Shown here: positions 24,638 through 32,484 of the stretch, in pieces | How the letters are laid out: each line of letters begins with the position of its first letter | How positions within the stretch are numbered: the first letter of the stretch is position 1 | NCBI RefSeq assembly: GCF_001436045.1 | Contig: NZ_AZER01000013.1 | Location: forward strand, 62,001 to 126,000 | Length of the DNA: 64,000 bases | Origin: Limosilactobacillus frumenti DSM 13145 | Lineage (GTDB): Bacteria; Bacillota; Bacilli; Lactobacillales; Lactobacillaceae | Direction of reading: 5' to 3' | The notes under the pieces: generated by a model | What the model saw: only the letters and a program-made list of their open reading frames with translations | Database searches by the model: none | Told to the model about the DNA's origin: nothing | Translations under genes and position numbers: made by a program

Positions 24638-24685
24638 TATTCAGAAGAATGATAAGATAAGAATGATTATGCATAGGGAGGGACA

Positions 24686-26032
24686 ATGATGATTGAATTA
24701 TTTCACCGGCGATATTCATTTCCAAAAATATTAACTTTTGGTTTTTTAATCATCATCCTCATTGGTACGTTACTACTGTCTCTTCCTATTTCCATTCGGC
24801 CGGGAGAAACGCCCGACTTTATGACGGCACTCTTTACATCAACCAGTGCAACTTGCGTGACTGGATTGACGTTGGTGCCGACCGCAACCCATTGGTCATT
24901 ATTTGGCCAGGTTGTCATTGCAATGCTGATGGAGGTCGGGGGACTAGGTTTCATGACTTTTGCGGTAATGATGTCCCTATTGATCAGGTCCCGAATGCGG
25001 ATGTCCACCCGCTTATTGACGCAGGAAGCGTTAAATCTTGAACATTTGTCGCAATTTAATGTGGTTTACCTCATTATCCGGCTGTCTTTGATTATTCAGG
25101 TCGTGGGGATGGTGTTCCTCTGGTTTGATTTCAAAAATCGTTACGGTTGGTTAAAGGGAATCTGGTTTAGCATCTTCCACGCCATCTCAGCTTTTTGCAA
25201 TGCCGGTTTTGACTTGACTGGTAATAGTCTCGAAGACTATGTCCAAGATCCCTACCTTTTGACTGTGATGGCGATGTTAATTATTGCCGGTTCTTTTGGG
25301 TTCCTGGTTTGGCAAGACCTGCTACTTTTCCATAAGCGACGGTGCTTGTCACTTCATACTCAGTTGGTATTGAGGACGGGAGCCGTTTTGTTTGTTCTCT
25401 CCGTCATTATTTATACCATTACCGAGCATAATTTAACGCAGTTCTCTAACCACTTGACGTTCGGTCAACGGGTATTTAACACGATCTTTATGTCAATTAC
25501 TCCCCGAACAGCTGGTTTGACGACCTTCCCATATACTAAACTCAGTGCTGCCGGGATCTCCTTTACCATTATTTTGATGTTCATCGGTGGAGCACCAGGA
25601 TCAACGGCTGGGGGAATTAAAACGACGACGATCGGGTTGCTGGTCATTCAAAGTTTGGCCACCCTGCGTGGTCAACGTGATACGACTTTTGCCCACCGCC
25701 GCTTCACCGATGAAAATATTTTTCGGGCGCTGACCTTAATGGTAGTGGCTCTCGCGTTTTTACTCATTTCAATCTTGATCTTGGTAGAAACGCAAGCGTT
25801 GCCGAAGCACGATTCCTTAGCCTATGTTACCTTTGAAGCTACAGCAGCGTTCGGAACAACCGGGATTTCGTTAGGGATTACCCCAAGCCTAAATTTTGCG
25901 GGAAAATTAGTAATCATGGCCCTGATGTTTGTCGGCCGGGTCGGCATCTACACTGTCATGTATTCAATCTTCAATGCTCACCCTAAGCAACGGGATTATC
26001 ATTATCCAAAGGAGAGTGTCTTAATTGGCTAG
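24686..26032 (+). CDS. ktrB: Potassium uptake protein KtrB (TrkH family)
   Basis: A 448-residue membrane protein with four MPM repeats; pore loops include SATCVTGLT, NAGFDLTG, TPRTAGLTT and FGTTGISLG, the glycine-bearing K+ selectivity filters of Trk/Ktr channels. It imports K+ with Na+ coupling under control of KtrA, whose gene follows with an 8-base overlap. ATG 24686 is behind GGGAGGG. Expression may be shaped by the leader at 24544-24637. Confidence 0.92.
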   Translation: MMIELFHRRYSFPKILTFGFLIIILIGTLLLSLPISIRPGETPDFMTALFTSTSATCVTGLTLVPTATHWSLFGQVVIAMLMEVGGLGFMTFAVMMSLLIRSRMRMSTRLLTQEALNLEHLSQFNVVYLIIRLSLIIQVVGMVFLWFDFKNRYGWLKGIWFSIFHAISAFCNAGFDLTGNSLEDYVQDPYLLTVMAMLIIAGSFGFLVWQDLLLFHKRRCLSLHTQLVLRTGAVLFVLSVIIYTITEHNLTQFSNHLTFGQRVFNTIFMSITPRTAGLTTFPYTKLSAAGISFTIILMFIGGAPGSTAGGIKTTTIGLLVIQSLATLRGQRDTTFAHRRFTDENIFRALTLMVVALAFLLISILILVETQALPKHDSLAYVTFEATAAFGTTGISLGITPSLNFAGKLVIMALMFVGRVGIYTVMYSIFNAHPKQRDYHYPKESVLIG

Positions 26033-26693
26033 AAAAGAAAGCTTTGCAGTTATTGGCCTTGGACAATTTGGTGCATCGTTGTGTGAATCATTAGTTGATG
26101 CTGGCCAAGAAGTCCTGGCGATAGATGTTAATGAAGAAGTCGTCAACGAATACGCCGACCGGGTAATGCGGGCAGTGATCGCGGATGCCCAGGATGAAGA
26201 TGCTCTGCGTGACCTGGATATTGGTAACTTTGACCATGTGTACATTTCGATTGGTCAAAATATCGAGGCTAGTATTATGGCAACTTTGATTGCTAAGGAA
26301 CTGGGTGCGCCGGATATCATCTGCCGGGCTGAAAATGCTAACCATGCCCGGGTCCTTGAAAAAATTGGTGCTAACCAGGTAGTGCGGCCTGAACACGATT
26401 TAGCAAAGCGACTAGTATTCCAGCAGCTTAATCCCAGCGTTGTTGACTATGTGCAGTTAAGCAAGGAAACAACGCTGGCGGAAGTCAATGTTAATAATCC
26501 GAAGTTCTTTGGCAAAACGTTAGATGAACTCGACTTCCGCAATCGGTATAATGTCAATGTGATTATCATTGTTGGTGCTAATGAAAAAGTAAATCAAATG
26601 CCACAAGCGGAGGATATTATTCGTCCGCATGATAAGATTACGGTGGTTGGTGAACTAAAAGCCATTCGGCATTTGAATGATATCGTTGGTTAA
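26025..26693 (+). CDS. ktrA: Potassium uptake regulatory subunit KtrA
   Basis: 222 residues: an RCK_N Rossmann domain with GLGQFGASL (nucleotide loop) and D34 (AIDVNEE), then an RCK_C domain from about residue 140. It forms an octameric ring under KtrB that gates it with ATP/ADP and, through RCK_C in many Firmicutes, c-di-AMP. The start is TTG 26025, inside the end of ktrB, after GGAGAG, so translation is coupled. Confidence 0.92.
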   Translation: MARKESFAVIGLGQFGASLCESLVDAGQEVLAIDVNEEVVNEYADRVMRAVIADAQDEDALRDLDIGNFDHVYISIGQNIEASIMATLIAKELGAPDIICRAENANHARVLEKIGANQVVRPEHDLAKRLVFQQLNPSVVDYVQLSKETTLAEVNVNNPKFFGKTLDELDFRNRYNVNVIIIVGANEKVNQMPQAEDIIRPHDKITVVGELKAIRHLNDIVG

Positions 26694-26705
26694 GGGGTAA
26701 GAAGA

Positions 26706-27299
26706 ATGAAAATCTTTTTAACAATTGTAGTTATAATTTTGCTGGTAATTGTCGCCATTTATGCCCACACTTTGTTCAGAGGCCGGGGATTAATCTGGCA
26801 CCAGATTTTAAAGGAGTTGGACATCCCCGAAAAGTCACAAGTCGCTGAACTGGGCCTTAATTATGCAGGGCTATTTGTATTAGTTGCTCAACAATTGAAT
26901 GCGCCAGGGAAGGTCGTCGGTATAAACATCGGGAAGCCGGAAATTAGTCAACGGGAAGAAAAGCGGATTACCGAAAACCGGGTCGCTGACCGAGCAAAGA
27001 TTGTTGATGGCGATCTCTTAAACTTACCTCTTGAGAACCGAACTTATGACTATGTTTTCTCTAGTTTTAGCTTCCATAGTGTGAAGCCAGCAATCAATCG
27101 TGGCCGGGCCATTCAAGAAGCCGCCCGGGTCCTGAAGCCAGATGGTCAGCTGGTGATTGTTGACTTTGGCCCCATCAATGAATACGAATCTATCCTCAAC
27201 AATATGGGCTTCCAAAATGTGCGCGTTGTTTCTACCGGCTGGATCGGTTGGTGGGGTGGACCATGGTTAGGTACTAAAGTGCTCGTTGCGAGCCGCTAA
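26706..27299 (+). CDS. Membrane-anchored class I SAM methyltransferase-like protein
   Basis: 197 residues: an N-terminal membrane helix (MKIFLTIVVIILLVIVAIYAH), then a Rossmann methyltransferase core. Motif I reads AELGLNYAGLF instead of the usual D-x-G-x-G-x-G, while later parts (VDGDLLNLPLENRTYDYVFSSFSFH, EAARVLKPDGQLVIVDFG) are typical of the UbiE/Methyltransf_11 group. The altered loop may weaken AdoMet binding or suit another ligand. It lies 12 bases after ktrA, so it may be in the potassium operon; the link is unclear. Confidence 0.7.
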   Translation: MKIFLTIVVIILLVIVAIYAHTLFRGRGLIWHQILKELDIPEKSQVAELGLNYAGLFVLVAQQLNAPGKVVGINIGKPEISQREEKRITENRVADRAKIVDGDLLNLPLENRTYDYVFSSFSFHSVKPAINRGRAIQEAARVLKPDGQLVIVDFGPINEYESILNNMGFQNVRVVSTGWIGWWGGPWLGTKVLVASR

Positions 27300-27310
27300 T
27301 TATCAATATT

Positions 27311-27347
27311 AAAACTCCTCATATCCGCGTGGGTATGAGGAGTTTTT
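27311..27347. terminator. Bidirectional terminator, copy 1 of a duplicated hairpin
   Basis: AAAACTCCTCATA pairs with TATGAGGAGTTTT around TCCGCGTGGG. The sequence recurs at 28842-28880 with a single change in 34 core bases. Confidence 0.9.
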
Positions 27348-27354
27348 AGTACTA

Positions 27355-27798
27355 TTAATCAAAATTTTGCTGAGCATTATTAACCATTTGGTCCATCACA
27401 CGAGCAACAGTGTTGAGGTCATTTTGAGGAATCCCTTTGGTCATTAGTCCTTGAAAATGGGTCACAGTTGGTAGACTCTTCATTAACTTTTCTTCGCCAG
27501 CTTTTGTTAATTGGATAATTTTTTGACGGTGGTCATTACCGTCCTGATGAGTTTGTACTAATTCTTCTTCATCTAGACGGCGAATGATCTTAACCATGCT
27601 AGGTCCTTTAATGTCCACTAATTTAGCTAATTCGTTTTGCGTGATTTGACCATGCTGATCAATAAAGTATAACGACAACCAAATATTACGATTAAGACCA
27701 ATTTTACGTAATTCACGGTCAAGTGTATCCCCAAATAATTTACTACTCCGGTTTGTGATACACATGATGCAACTATCGAGGTTAAAAACTGTTTGCAT
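27355..27798 (-). CDS. MarR-family regulator, OhrR-like redox sensor candidate
   Basis: A 147-residue winged-helix repressor: NELAKLVDIKGPSMVKIIRRLDEEELV is the recognition helix and wing, DGNDHRQKIIQLT the beta hairpin. Two cysteines near the N-terminus (C10 and C13 in LDSCIMCIT) occupy the place of the peroxide-sensing Cys of OhrR proteins. It is divergent from two OsmC/Ohr-family genes, the classical arrangement for OhrR. A perfect palindrome (27846-27863) in the shared promoter region is the likely binding site and would give autoregulation. An extended -10 TGCTATAAT serves this gene. Confidence 0.85.
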   Translation of the reverse strand: MQTVFNLDSCIMCITNRSSKLFGDTLDRELRKIGLNRNIWLSLYFIDQHGQITQNELAKLVDIKGPSMVKIIRRLDEEELVQTHQDGNDHRQKIIQLTKAGEEKLMKSLPTVTHFQGLMTKGIPQNDLNTVARVMDQMVNNAQQNFD

Positions 27799-27845
27799 AT
27801 TTGAATGAGCCTTTCACTTTTTGTTTATTATAGCACGACAAATTA

Positions 27846-27890
27846 AATAGTTAGCTAACTATTGACTTTGAAAGAGCACAATTTTATTAT
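27846..27890 (+). promoter_or_regulatory. osmC promoter with MarR palindrome
   Basis: AATAGTTAGCTAACTATT (27846-27863) is a perfect 18-bp palindrome that overlaps the -35 TTGACT (27862-27867). The -10 TATTAT (27885-27890) follows after 17 bp. The palindrome also covers the -35 side of the divergent marR promoter. Confidence 0.85.
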
Positions 27891-27951
27891 GAAAATGTAA
27901 GCGATTTAGTTTCTTGTTTATTTATATTATTATGTGAAAGGTGTGAAGATG

Positions 27952-28389
27952 ATGAAACACTATGAAGCAACAGCACGTAAGACTGATCAAAGTCTTCAGG
28001 TGGATGTTCATTCTCGTGGAATTCATCAAATAATTGATGAACCTAAAAATGCTGGTGGTTCAAACACCGGAATGAATCCGGTTGAATTGGAGCTCAGTAC
28101 ACTAGGGGCTTCTCTCCAGCAAACAGCTGAACAGCTTGCAGCTCAGCAAGGGTTTAAGTATGACCATCTGACAATCAACTTGGAAGGAGACCTTGATCCT
28201 CGTGGATTTATGGGTAACCCAGATGTGCGGAATGGTTTTCAAGAAATCCGCGTCGACTATACCTTTAAGACAAGTGAAAAAACTGCTGACTGCAAGAAAT
28301 TTGTTCAAGATGTTGAAAAGAACTGTTTGATCTACAATACCTTAGTTAACGGTACTAAAGTGGTTGTAGATGACGTTGTCAAGGACTAG
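27952..28389 (+). CDS. OsmC/Ohr-family protein lacking the peroxidatic cysteine
   Basis: A 145-residue OsmC fold protein. The usual first redox centre, LGAC, reads LGAS (S54), while the second region keeps a Cys (NCLIYNTL, normally CPVSDTL). With only the resolving-type Cys it is unlikely to be a normal thiol peroxidase alone. It is the first gene of a two-gene unit behind the MarR palindrome, 11 bases before a second OsmC-like gene that has both cysteines. A mixed dimer or a carrier role is possible. The start is ATG 27952 (or 27949) behind AAAGGTG. Confidence 0.82.
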   Translation: MKHYEATARKTDQSLQVDVHSRGIHQIIDEPKNAGGSNTGMNPVELELSTLGASLQQTAEQLAAQQGFKYDHLTINLEGDLDPRGFMGNPDVRNGFQEIRVDYTFKTSEKTADCKKFVQDVEKNCLIYNTLVNGTKVVVDDVVKD

Positions 28390-28400
28390 GAGGGTAAATT

Positions 28401-28823
28401 ATGGCAGTTACAGTTTACAAGGCAACAGTTTCTAGCACAGATCGTCCACACAAGTATATTGCACACGTTCGTGATTTTACGATGACCTTTGATGAACCGC
28501 GGGAAAATGGTGGCCTGAATGAAGGAATGCGTCCTGAAGAAGCCATCCTTTGCTCATTGGGTGCTTGTGAAGATATTGTTGCTGGAACCTTTAGTAAGGC
28601 TAAAAAGTTTAAATATACTTCTCTTTACCTGCCATTATCATGGTCAAAAAATGATGCAGATGAAAATCAGATTTCTGAAATTCATATGAGTGCCTATTTC
28701 CGGACCCCTAATACTAAGAAAGAAGCAAAGGACTTTGTAGAATTTATGGAAAACACCTGTCCGGTTCGTGATAATTTAGCTAATAGTGTTCCGATTGTTA
28801 CTAAGTCTGTTAAAACTGAATAA
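28401..28823 (+). CDS. OsmC/Ohr-family peroxiredoxin
   Basis: 140 residues with both redox cysteines: C56 in CSLGAC and C120 in NTCPVRDNL. OsmC/Ohr enzymes reduce organic hydroperoxides with dihydrolipoyl or low-molecular thiols as electron donors. ATG 28401 follows AGGAGGG. It is co-transcribed with the preceding OsmC paralogue and probably repressed by the divergent MarR protein. Confidence 0.88.
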   Translation: MAVTVYKATVSSTDRPHKYIAHVRDFTMTFDEPRENGGLNEGMRPEEAILCSLGACEDIVAGTFSKAKKFKYTSLYLPLSWSKNDADENQISEIHMSAYFRTPNTKKEAKDFVEFMENTCPVRDNLANSVPIVTKSVKTE

Positions 28824-28841
28824 ACATATATTATTGATTAG

Positions 28842-28880
28842 AAAAACTCCTCATATCCGCGTGGATATGAGGAGTTTTTT
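28842..28880. terminator. Terminator, copy 2 of a duplicated hairpin
   Basis: AAAAACTCCTCATA pairs with TATGAGGAGTTTTT, nearly identical in stem and loop to 27311-27347. The two copies bracket the marR-osmC-osmC block. Confidence 0.9.
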
Positions 28881-28943
28881 AACTGGTGTAAACACGATAT
28901 TCAGTTGTATCATGGGGATTAGCATATTATTGGAGGAAGAATC

Positions 28944-29666
28944 ATGGATTTACAAACTATTCAATTAACCCAGCCATATTCATACTTGGACATTTATCAC
29001 AGTGATACTACCGTTCCACTACCGGGCTTAGTTATTATCCCTGGTGGTTCCTATACGAAGGTCGCTGACCGGGATTCTGAACGGGTGGCGGTTACCTTTG
29101 CCAGCCAGGCCTTCCAGACGTTCGTGGTCCGCTATCCAGTTGTTGAACACCGGAGTTATCAAAATGCCAAAATTGCGATTGACCAAGCCTTTGAGTACCT
29201 TGTGGGTCATGCCCAGGAGTTGGACTTAGATCCGCAACAACTCGGGATTATTGGCTTTTCTGCTGGAGGCCAATTAGCTGCCGCTTACAGCAACCGTCCG
29301 GACACTAAAGCCCGTTTTGCGGCCCTTGGATACCCGGTAATTCAACCGCTGATTGATAAACGGATGGGCGTTACTACCGAAAATGTCGCTGAACTGGTAA
29401 ATGATCAGACTCCTGAGACGTTCATCTGGGGGTCAATTAACGATGAGCTGACGCCATACTTGGACCATATCGCGATATATGCCCAAGCCCTTGCAAAGCA
29501 CCACGTTAAGTTTGAATTGCATGAATTTGCCACTGGTAACCATGGCATGGCCCTGGCCAATTACTACACTGGGATTGTCAATCGCAACCGGACCGATAAC
29601 CATCTAGCTAAGTGGTACCCATTATTCTTAGAATGGTTTAAGCGTTGGCAGGCGGCCCAAGCCTAA
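28944..29666 (+). CDS. Alpha/beta hydrolase (esterase/lipase-like)
   Basis: A 240-residue hydrolase: oxyanion PGGSYTKVADRDSE, nucleophile elbow GFSAGG (Ser near 114), acid in NDELTPY and His in GNHGMALAN. It is similar in layout to BD-FAE/acetyl esterases of lactobacilli. Substrate unknown, probably short-chain esters. ATG 28944 is behind GGAGGAAG. Its 3' end overlaps the converging ABC-F gene by 29 bases with no terminator between them. Confidence 0.82.
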   Translation: MDLQTIQLTQPYSYLDIYHSDTTVPLPGLVIIPGGSYTKVADRDSERVAVTFASQAFQTFVVRYPVVEHRSYQNAKIAIDQAFEYLVGHAQELDLDPQQLGIIGFSAGGQLAAAYSNRPDTKARFAALGYPVIQPLIDKRMGVTTENVAELVNDQTPETFIWGSINDELTPYLDHIAIYAQALAKHHVKFELHEFATGNHGMALANYYTGIVNRNRTDNHLAKWYPLFLEWFKRWQAAQA

Positions 29667-31125
29667 CCTGACTACTGGCTATTTCATCGATAAAGTGACG
29701 GTCATGCTCAATAAATAGGAGGGGTAGTCGGATATTTTTAATCAACTGAATCAGTTGATTTTGATTTTCAATATCCAAATAATTTAATGGTTCATCCCAT
29801 AGGTAAAGTTGAGCTGGTTCCACTAATGAGCGGGCCAGTTCAACTTTTTTCTGTTGCCCCATGCTCATGTCTTCGATCTTAGTAGTGAACGTTTTGCGCT
29901 CCATCCCTAACTTCCGCAGCATATTCAATAAATCTTCATATGGTAAATGCTTCTGCTGAGCAAAGTCACGCAGCGACCCATGGAAACCAGTGTAGTGTTG
30001 ACGGACGATGCTAAGCGAGATCCCATTCGCCACTTGGATCTTTCCAGAGATTGTTCCGGCAAAATTATTCTGGATAGCGCGGAATAAACTCGATTTACCG
30101 CTACCATTGTCAGCACAGAGGGCGACTTGGTCATGGGAACGAACAGTCAGTGATAAGTCCTGGAAGAGGGTCCGCCCATTAATTGAAAGGGCTACTTGTT
30201 GTAAAGATAAAAGCGGATCATGGTGGCTGGATTGAAGGTTTATCGTCAGGGGGACCACTGTCTCAACGTCATTGAGCAGCCCTTGTTTTTGTTCAATCTG
30301 GTCATTTAAGCGGTGGTTCAATACCAGTGACTTTTTCATCATCTTAGCAGCTTTGGCACCAATGAAGCCCTTGTCAGCATGTGAATTATGTTGCTTCTCT
30401 TTTTCTGCATTTTGTGCCCACTGCTGACGTTGCTGCTGGGCCTGTTTGAGGCGGTTAATTGATTTATGAAGTTGCTGATTCTGACTAATCGCTGTTTGGT
30501 CCCGCCGCATTTTCTGACTGAGGTAAGTTGAATAATTTCCTTGTTCCACTACAATTTGTTGACGTTCAATCGCAATGATGTGGTCAACGATCCGATCGAT
30601 AAAGACCCGGTCATGGCTTGTGACGATGAAGCCCGTCTTCTTATTTCGGAGATAGGCTGCTACTTGCGATCGACTATGCTGGTCTAAGTGGTTAGTAGGT
30701 TCGTCTAAGAGGGCAAAATGATTTTGCTGGGCAAAGATCGCCGCGAGCATTAGTTTCGTTTGTTCGCCACCACTCAGCGTTGAATAAGGTTGCCATAGCA
30801 GGGCCGGATCCATCTGCAAGTAATTCATTTCCCGCTCCAGTTGCCATTCTTCGATGGTCGGGAGCGCCGCACTGATTGCATCCCAAGACAGGTCACTGCT
30901 GTCGGAAATTGTTAATGGGAAATAGACGAGGGAAACTGCAACATTAATTTGCCCCTGGAATGGTAATTGGTGTTGCAATAGTTTTAATAAGGTGGTTTTG
31001 CCACGACCATTACGCCCAACTAAGCCTAATTTCCAGTCGGTATTGAAGTCCAATGAGCAATGATCAAATAGCAGTGCCTGCCCATCGTAAGCAAAGGTGA
31101 GGTTTTTAATAGTAATTGGTATCAA
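29638..31125 (-). CDS. Lsa-type ABC-F ribosomal protection protein
   Basis: 495 residues: two ATP-binding cassettes with no membrane domain. Walker A sites are GRNGRGKTT and ADNGSGKSS, signatures LSGGEQTK and MSMGQQKK, Walker B LLDEPTNHLD and LWDEPLNYLD, with a long charged interdomain linker. The sequence follows Lsa(A) of enterococci closely in many blocks (from memory), proteins that dislodge lincosamides, streptogramin A and pleuromutilins from the ribosome. The start is TTG 31125 after AAAGGACG. A terminator/antiterminator leader (31151-31366) precedes it. The spectrum in this strain is not shown by sequence. Confidence 0.85.
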   Translation of the reverse strand: MIPITIKNLTFAYDGQALLFDHCSLDFNTDWKLGLVGRNGRGKTTLLKLLQHQLPFQGQINVAVSLVYFPLTISDSSDLSWDAISAALPTIEEWQLEREMNYLQMDPALLWQPYSTLSGGEQTKLMLAAIFAQQNHFALLDEPTNHLDQHSRSQVAAYLRNKKTGFIVTSHDRVFIDRIVDHIIAIERQQIVVEQGNYSTYLSQKMRRDQTAISQNQQLHKSINRLKQAQQQRQQWAQNAEKEKQHNSHADKGFIGAKAAKMMKKSLVLNHRLNDQIEQKQGLLNDVETVVPLTINLQSSHHDPLLSLQQVALSINGRTLFQDLSLTVRSHDQVALCADNGSGKSSLFRAIQNNFAGTISGKIQVANGISLSIVRQHYTGFHGSLRDFAQQKHLPYEDLLNMLRKLGMERKTFTTKIEDMSMGQQKKVELARSLVEPAQLYLWDEPLNYLDIENQNQLIQLIKNIRLPLLFIEHDRHFIDEIASSQVRLGPPANA

Positions 31126-31150
31126 GAAATCACGTCCTTTTGGTGATATG

Positions 31151-31366
31151 AAAAAAAGGCCTGCTGGAAAGCAGACCTAATGGGACCCAAAAAGGACGCA
31201 AAAACGCGTTTTTCAGGAGTCATTCATGTTTGTTCATTCTACTTTCCAGCAATCCCGTGCCTGAACATGGAATAACTATTCGGTTGAGTAGAATTAGAAC
31301 AACAATGGACGATTCCTCCCTTTATTTATTGATTTGAATATACCAGATAACCTTATTATCAGTCAA
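31151..31366 (-). promoter_or_regulatory. Attenuator leader of the Lsa-type ABC-F gene
   Basis: On the minus strand, promoter TTGACT (31361-31366) and TATATT (31337-31342), 18-bp spacer with a TGG extension. A ribosome-binding site AGGGAGGAA (31313-31321) precedes a tiny frame, TTG TTG TTC TAA from 31305, or an ATT-started frame from 31306. The terminator AGGTCTGC/GCAGGCCT plus T7 (31151-31178) sits just before the ABC-F ribosome-binding site. TGCTGGAAAG, transcribed from 31251-31242, is exactly complementary to CTTTCCAGCA of the terminator (31171-31162) and can act as antiterminator. This is the design of antibiotic-induced leaders. Confidence 0.78.
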
Positions 31367-31368
31367 GG

Positions 31369-32313
31369 CTAATTCAATTCTCCGTCGGCAATCTTATCTA
31401 AAAGCGGTCGAGATGGAATAAAGAATAGTTGCCCAGATAAAATGTCGGAGAATGAAAGCAGGTAGTCACCCTTATCAAGCATGTTTTGCAACATTGTTTT
31501 AGTGACTTTCCAGTAGCGTGAATAGCCAATAAAGTACGTCCCGGTATTACCAGAAGCGGGGTCCGAATATGGGACGTTCATCCGGACAATTTTTTGCTCT
31601 ACTCCATTAATCTTAGCTTGTGAAGCCACATTGTGGGCATTACTGAACTTTTCCCCGTCTTCCAGTTCCAGGTCGGAAAACTTCTTCCGACCGACAGCTT
31701 TTTCCTGGGTTTCAGTGGTTAGTTTATTCCAAATATCCATATTGTGGCGCCATTTTTGGGCAAAGGCATAGGAGCCATTCTCAAAGAAAGGGTCTTCGTC
31801 ACCAATGATGGCGTAGTCAGCGGCATCTTCAACTTGGGGGTTCTCTGTCCCATCAATAAAGCCAATGATTGCTCGTCCTTCGAAGTAACGGAAGCCCTTT
31901 GTCTCATCGACAACCGTGGTAAAGTCGCGCAAGAACAGCATGACCTGAGACATTAGCTCATAAACAGCAGCCTCGTCATTGGCCCGGATGTGGAGGAATA
32001 GATCCCCTTCCGTTGCGGGCATTTGGTATTTAGGACCCGTCAAGGTTTGGTAAGTTTCTAGTTCCTTTGGCTTTGGTGCATTAGGGAAAAGATAATCCCA
32101 GGCATCATTGCTAAAACCAAGAGCGACTTTTAGATTTCCCTTGTTATCCCGAATACGCAGTGAACGAGTAATGGCTTGGAAGCGGTCCACAAATTCCTGG
32201 ATAGCTTCTTGCTCCTTTTGCTGGTCTTGTCGCTTTAATTCCAGAACTGTGAATTGGACATGTTCACCAGCGTCTTTCCAGACATCCTGGGCTTTGTTTG
32301 GATTCATTGACAT
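31369..32313 (-). CDS. DyP-type heme peroxidase
   Basis: 314 residues: the DyP signature GFIDGTENP holds the distal Asp, and the proximal heme His and Arg lie in the C-terminal half (KFSNAHNVAS; GYSRYW). It lacks a Tat signal, so it is cytosolic, as in the YfeX-like group. It reduces H2O2 using dyes or porphyrinogens; the natural substrate is unknown. The start is behind AAGGAGT. Its stop lies three bases before the -35 of the ABC-F leader, so readthrough into that gene is possible. Confidence 0.9.
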   Translation of the reverse strand: MSMNPNKAQDVWKDAGEHVQFTVLELKRQDQQKEQEAIQEFVDRFQAITRSLRIRDNKGNLKVALGFSNDAWDYLFPNAPKPKELETYQTLTGPKYQMPATEGDLFLHIRANDEAAVYELMSQVMLFLRDFTTVVDETKGFRYFEGRAIIGFIDGTENPQVEDAADYAIIGDEDPFFENGSYAFAQKWRHNMDIWNKLTTETQEKAVGRKKFSDLELEDGEKFSNAHNVASQAKINGVEQKIVRMNVPYSDPASGNTGTYFIGYSRYWKVTKTMLQNMLDKGDYLLSFSDILSGQLFFIPSRPLLDKIADGELN

Positions 32314-32407
32314 ATTGTGATACTCCTTCCAGATTTAAGTGATCCTTCCACTATTTATTATATCGTACCAATGCCTAAAATCCCCATGATAATCAACAAA
32401 TGGCCGC

Positions 32408-32437
32408 TTGCAAGTAAATTAATGAAAGCGGTAAAAT
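32408..32437 (+). promoter_or_regulatory. Promoter with cre-like site ahead of the YfcC transporter
   Basis: TTGCAA (32408-32413) and TAAAAT (32432-32437), 18-bp spacer. TGAAAGCGGTAAAA (32423-32436) matches the CcpA cre consensus at 12 of 14 positions and covers the -10, suggesting catabolite repression. Confidence 0.5.
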
Positions 32438-32484
32438 ATTAGTGAAGCTTTTCTCAATAGATTAAGAAGATACGGGGTGATGAA

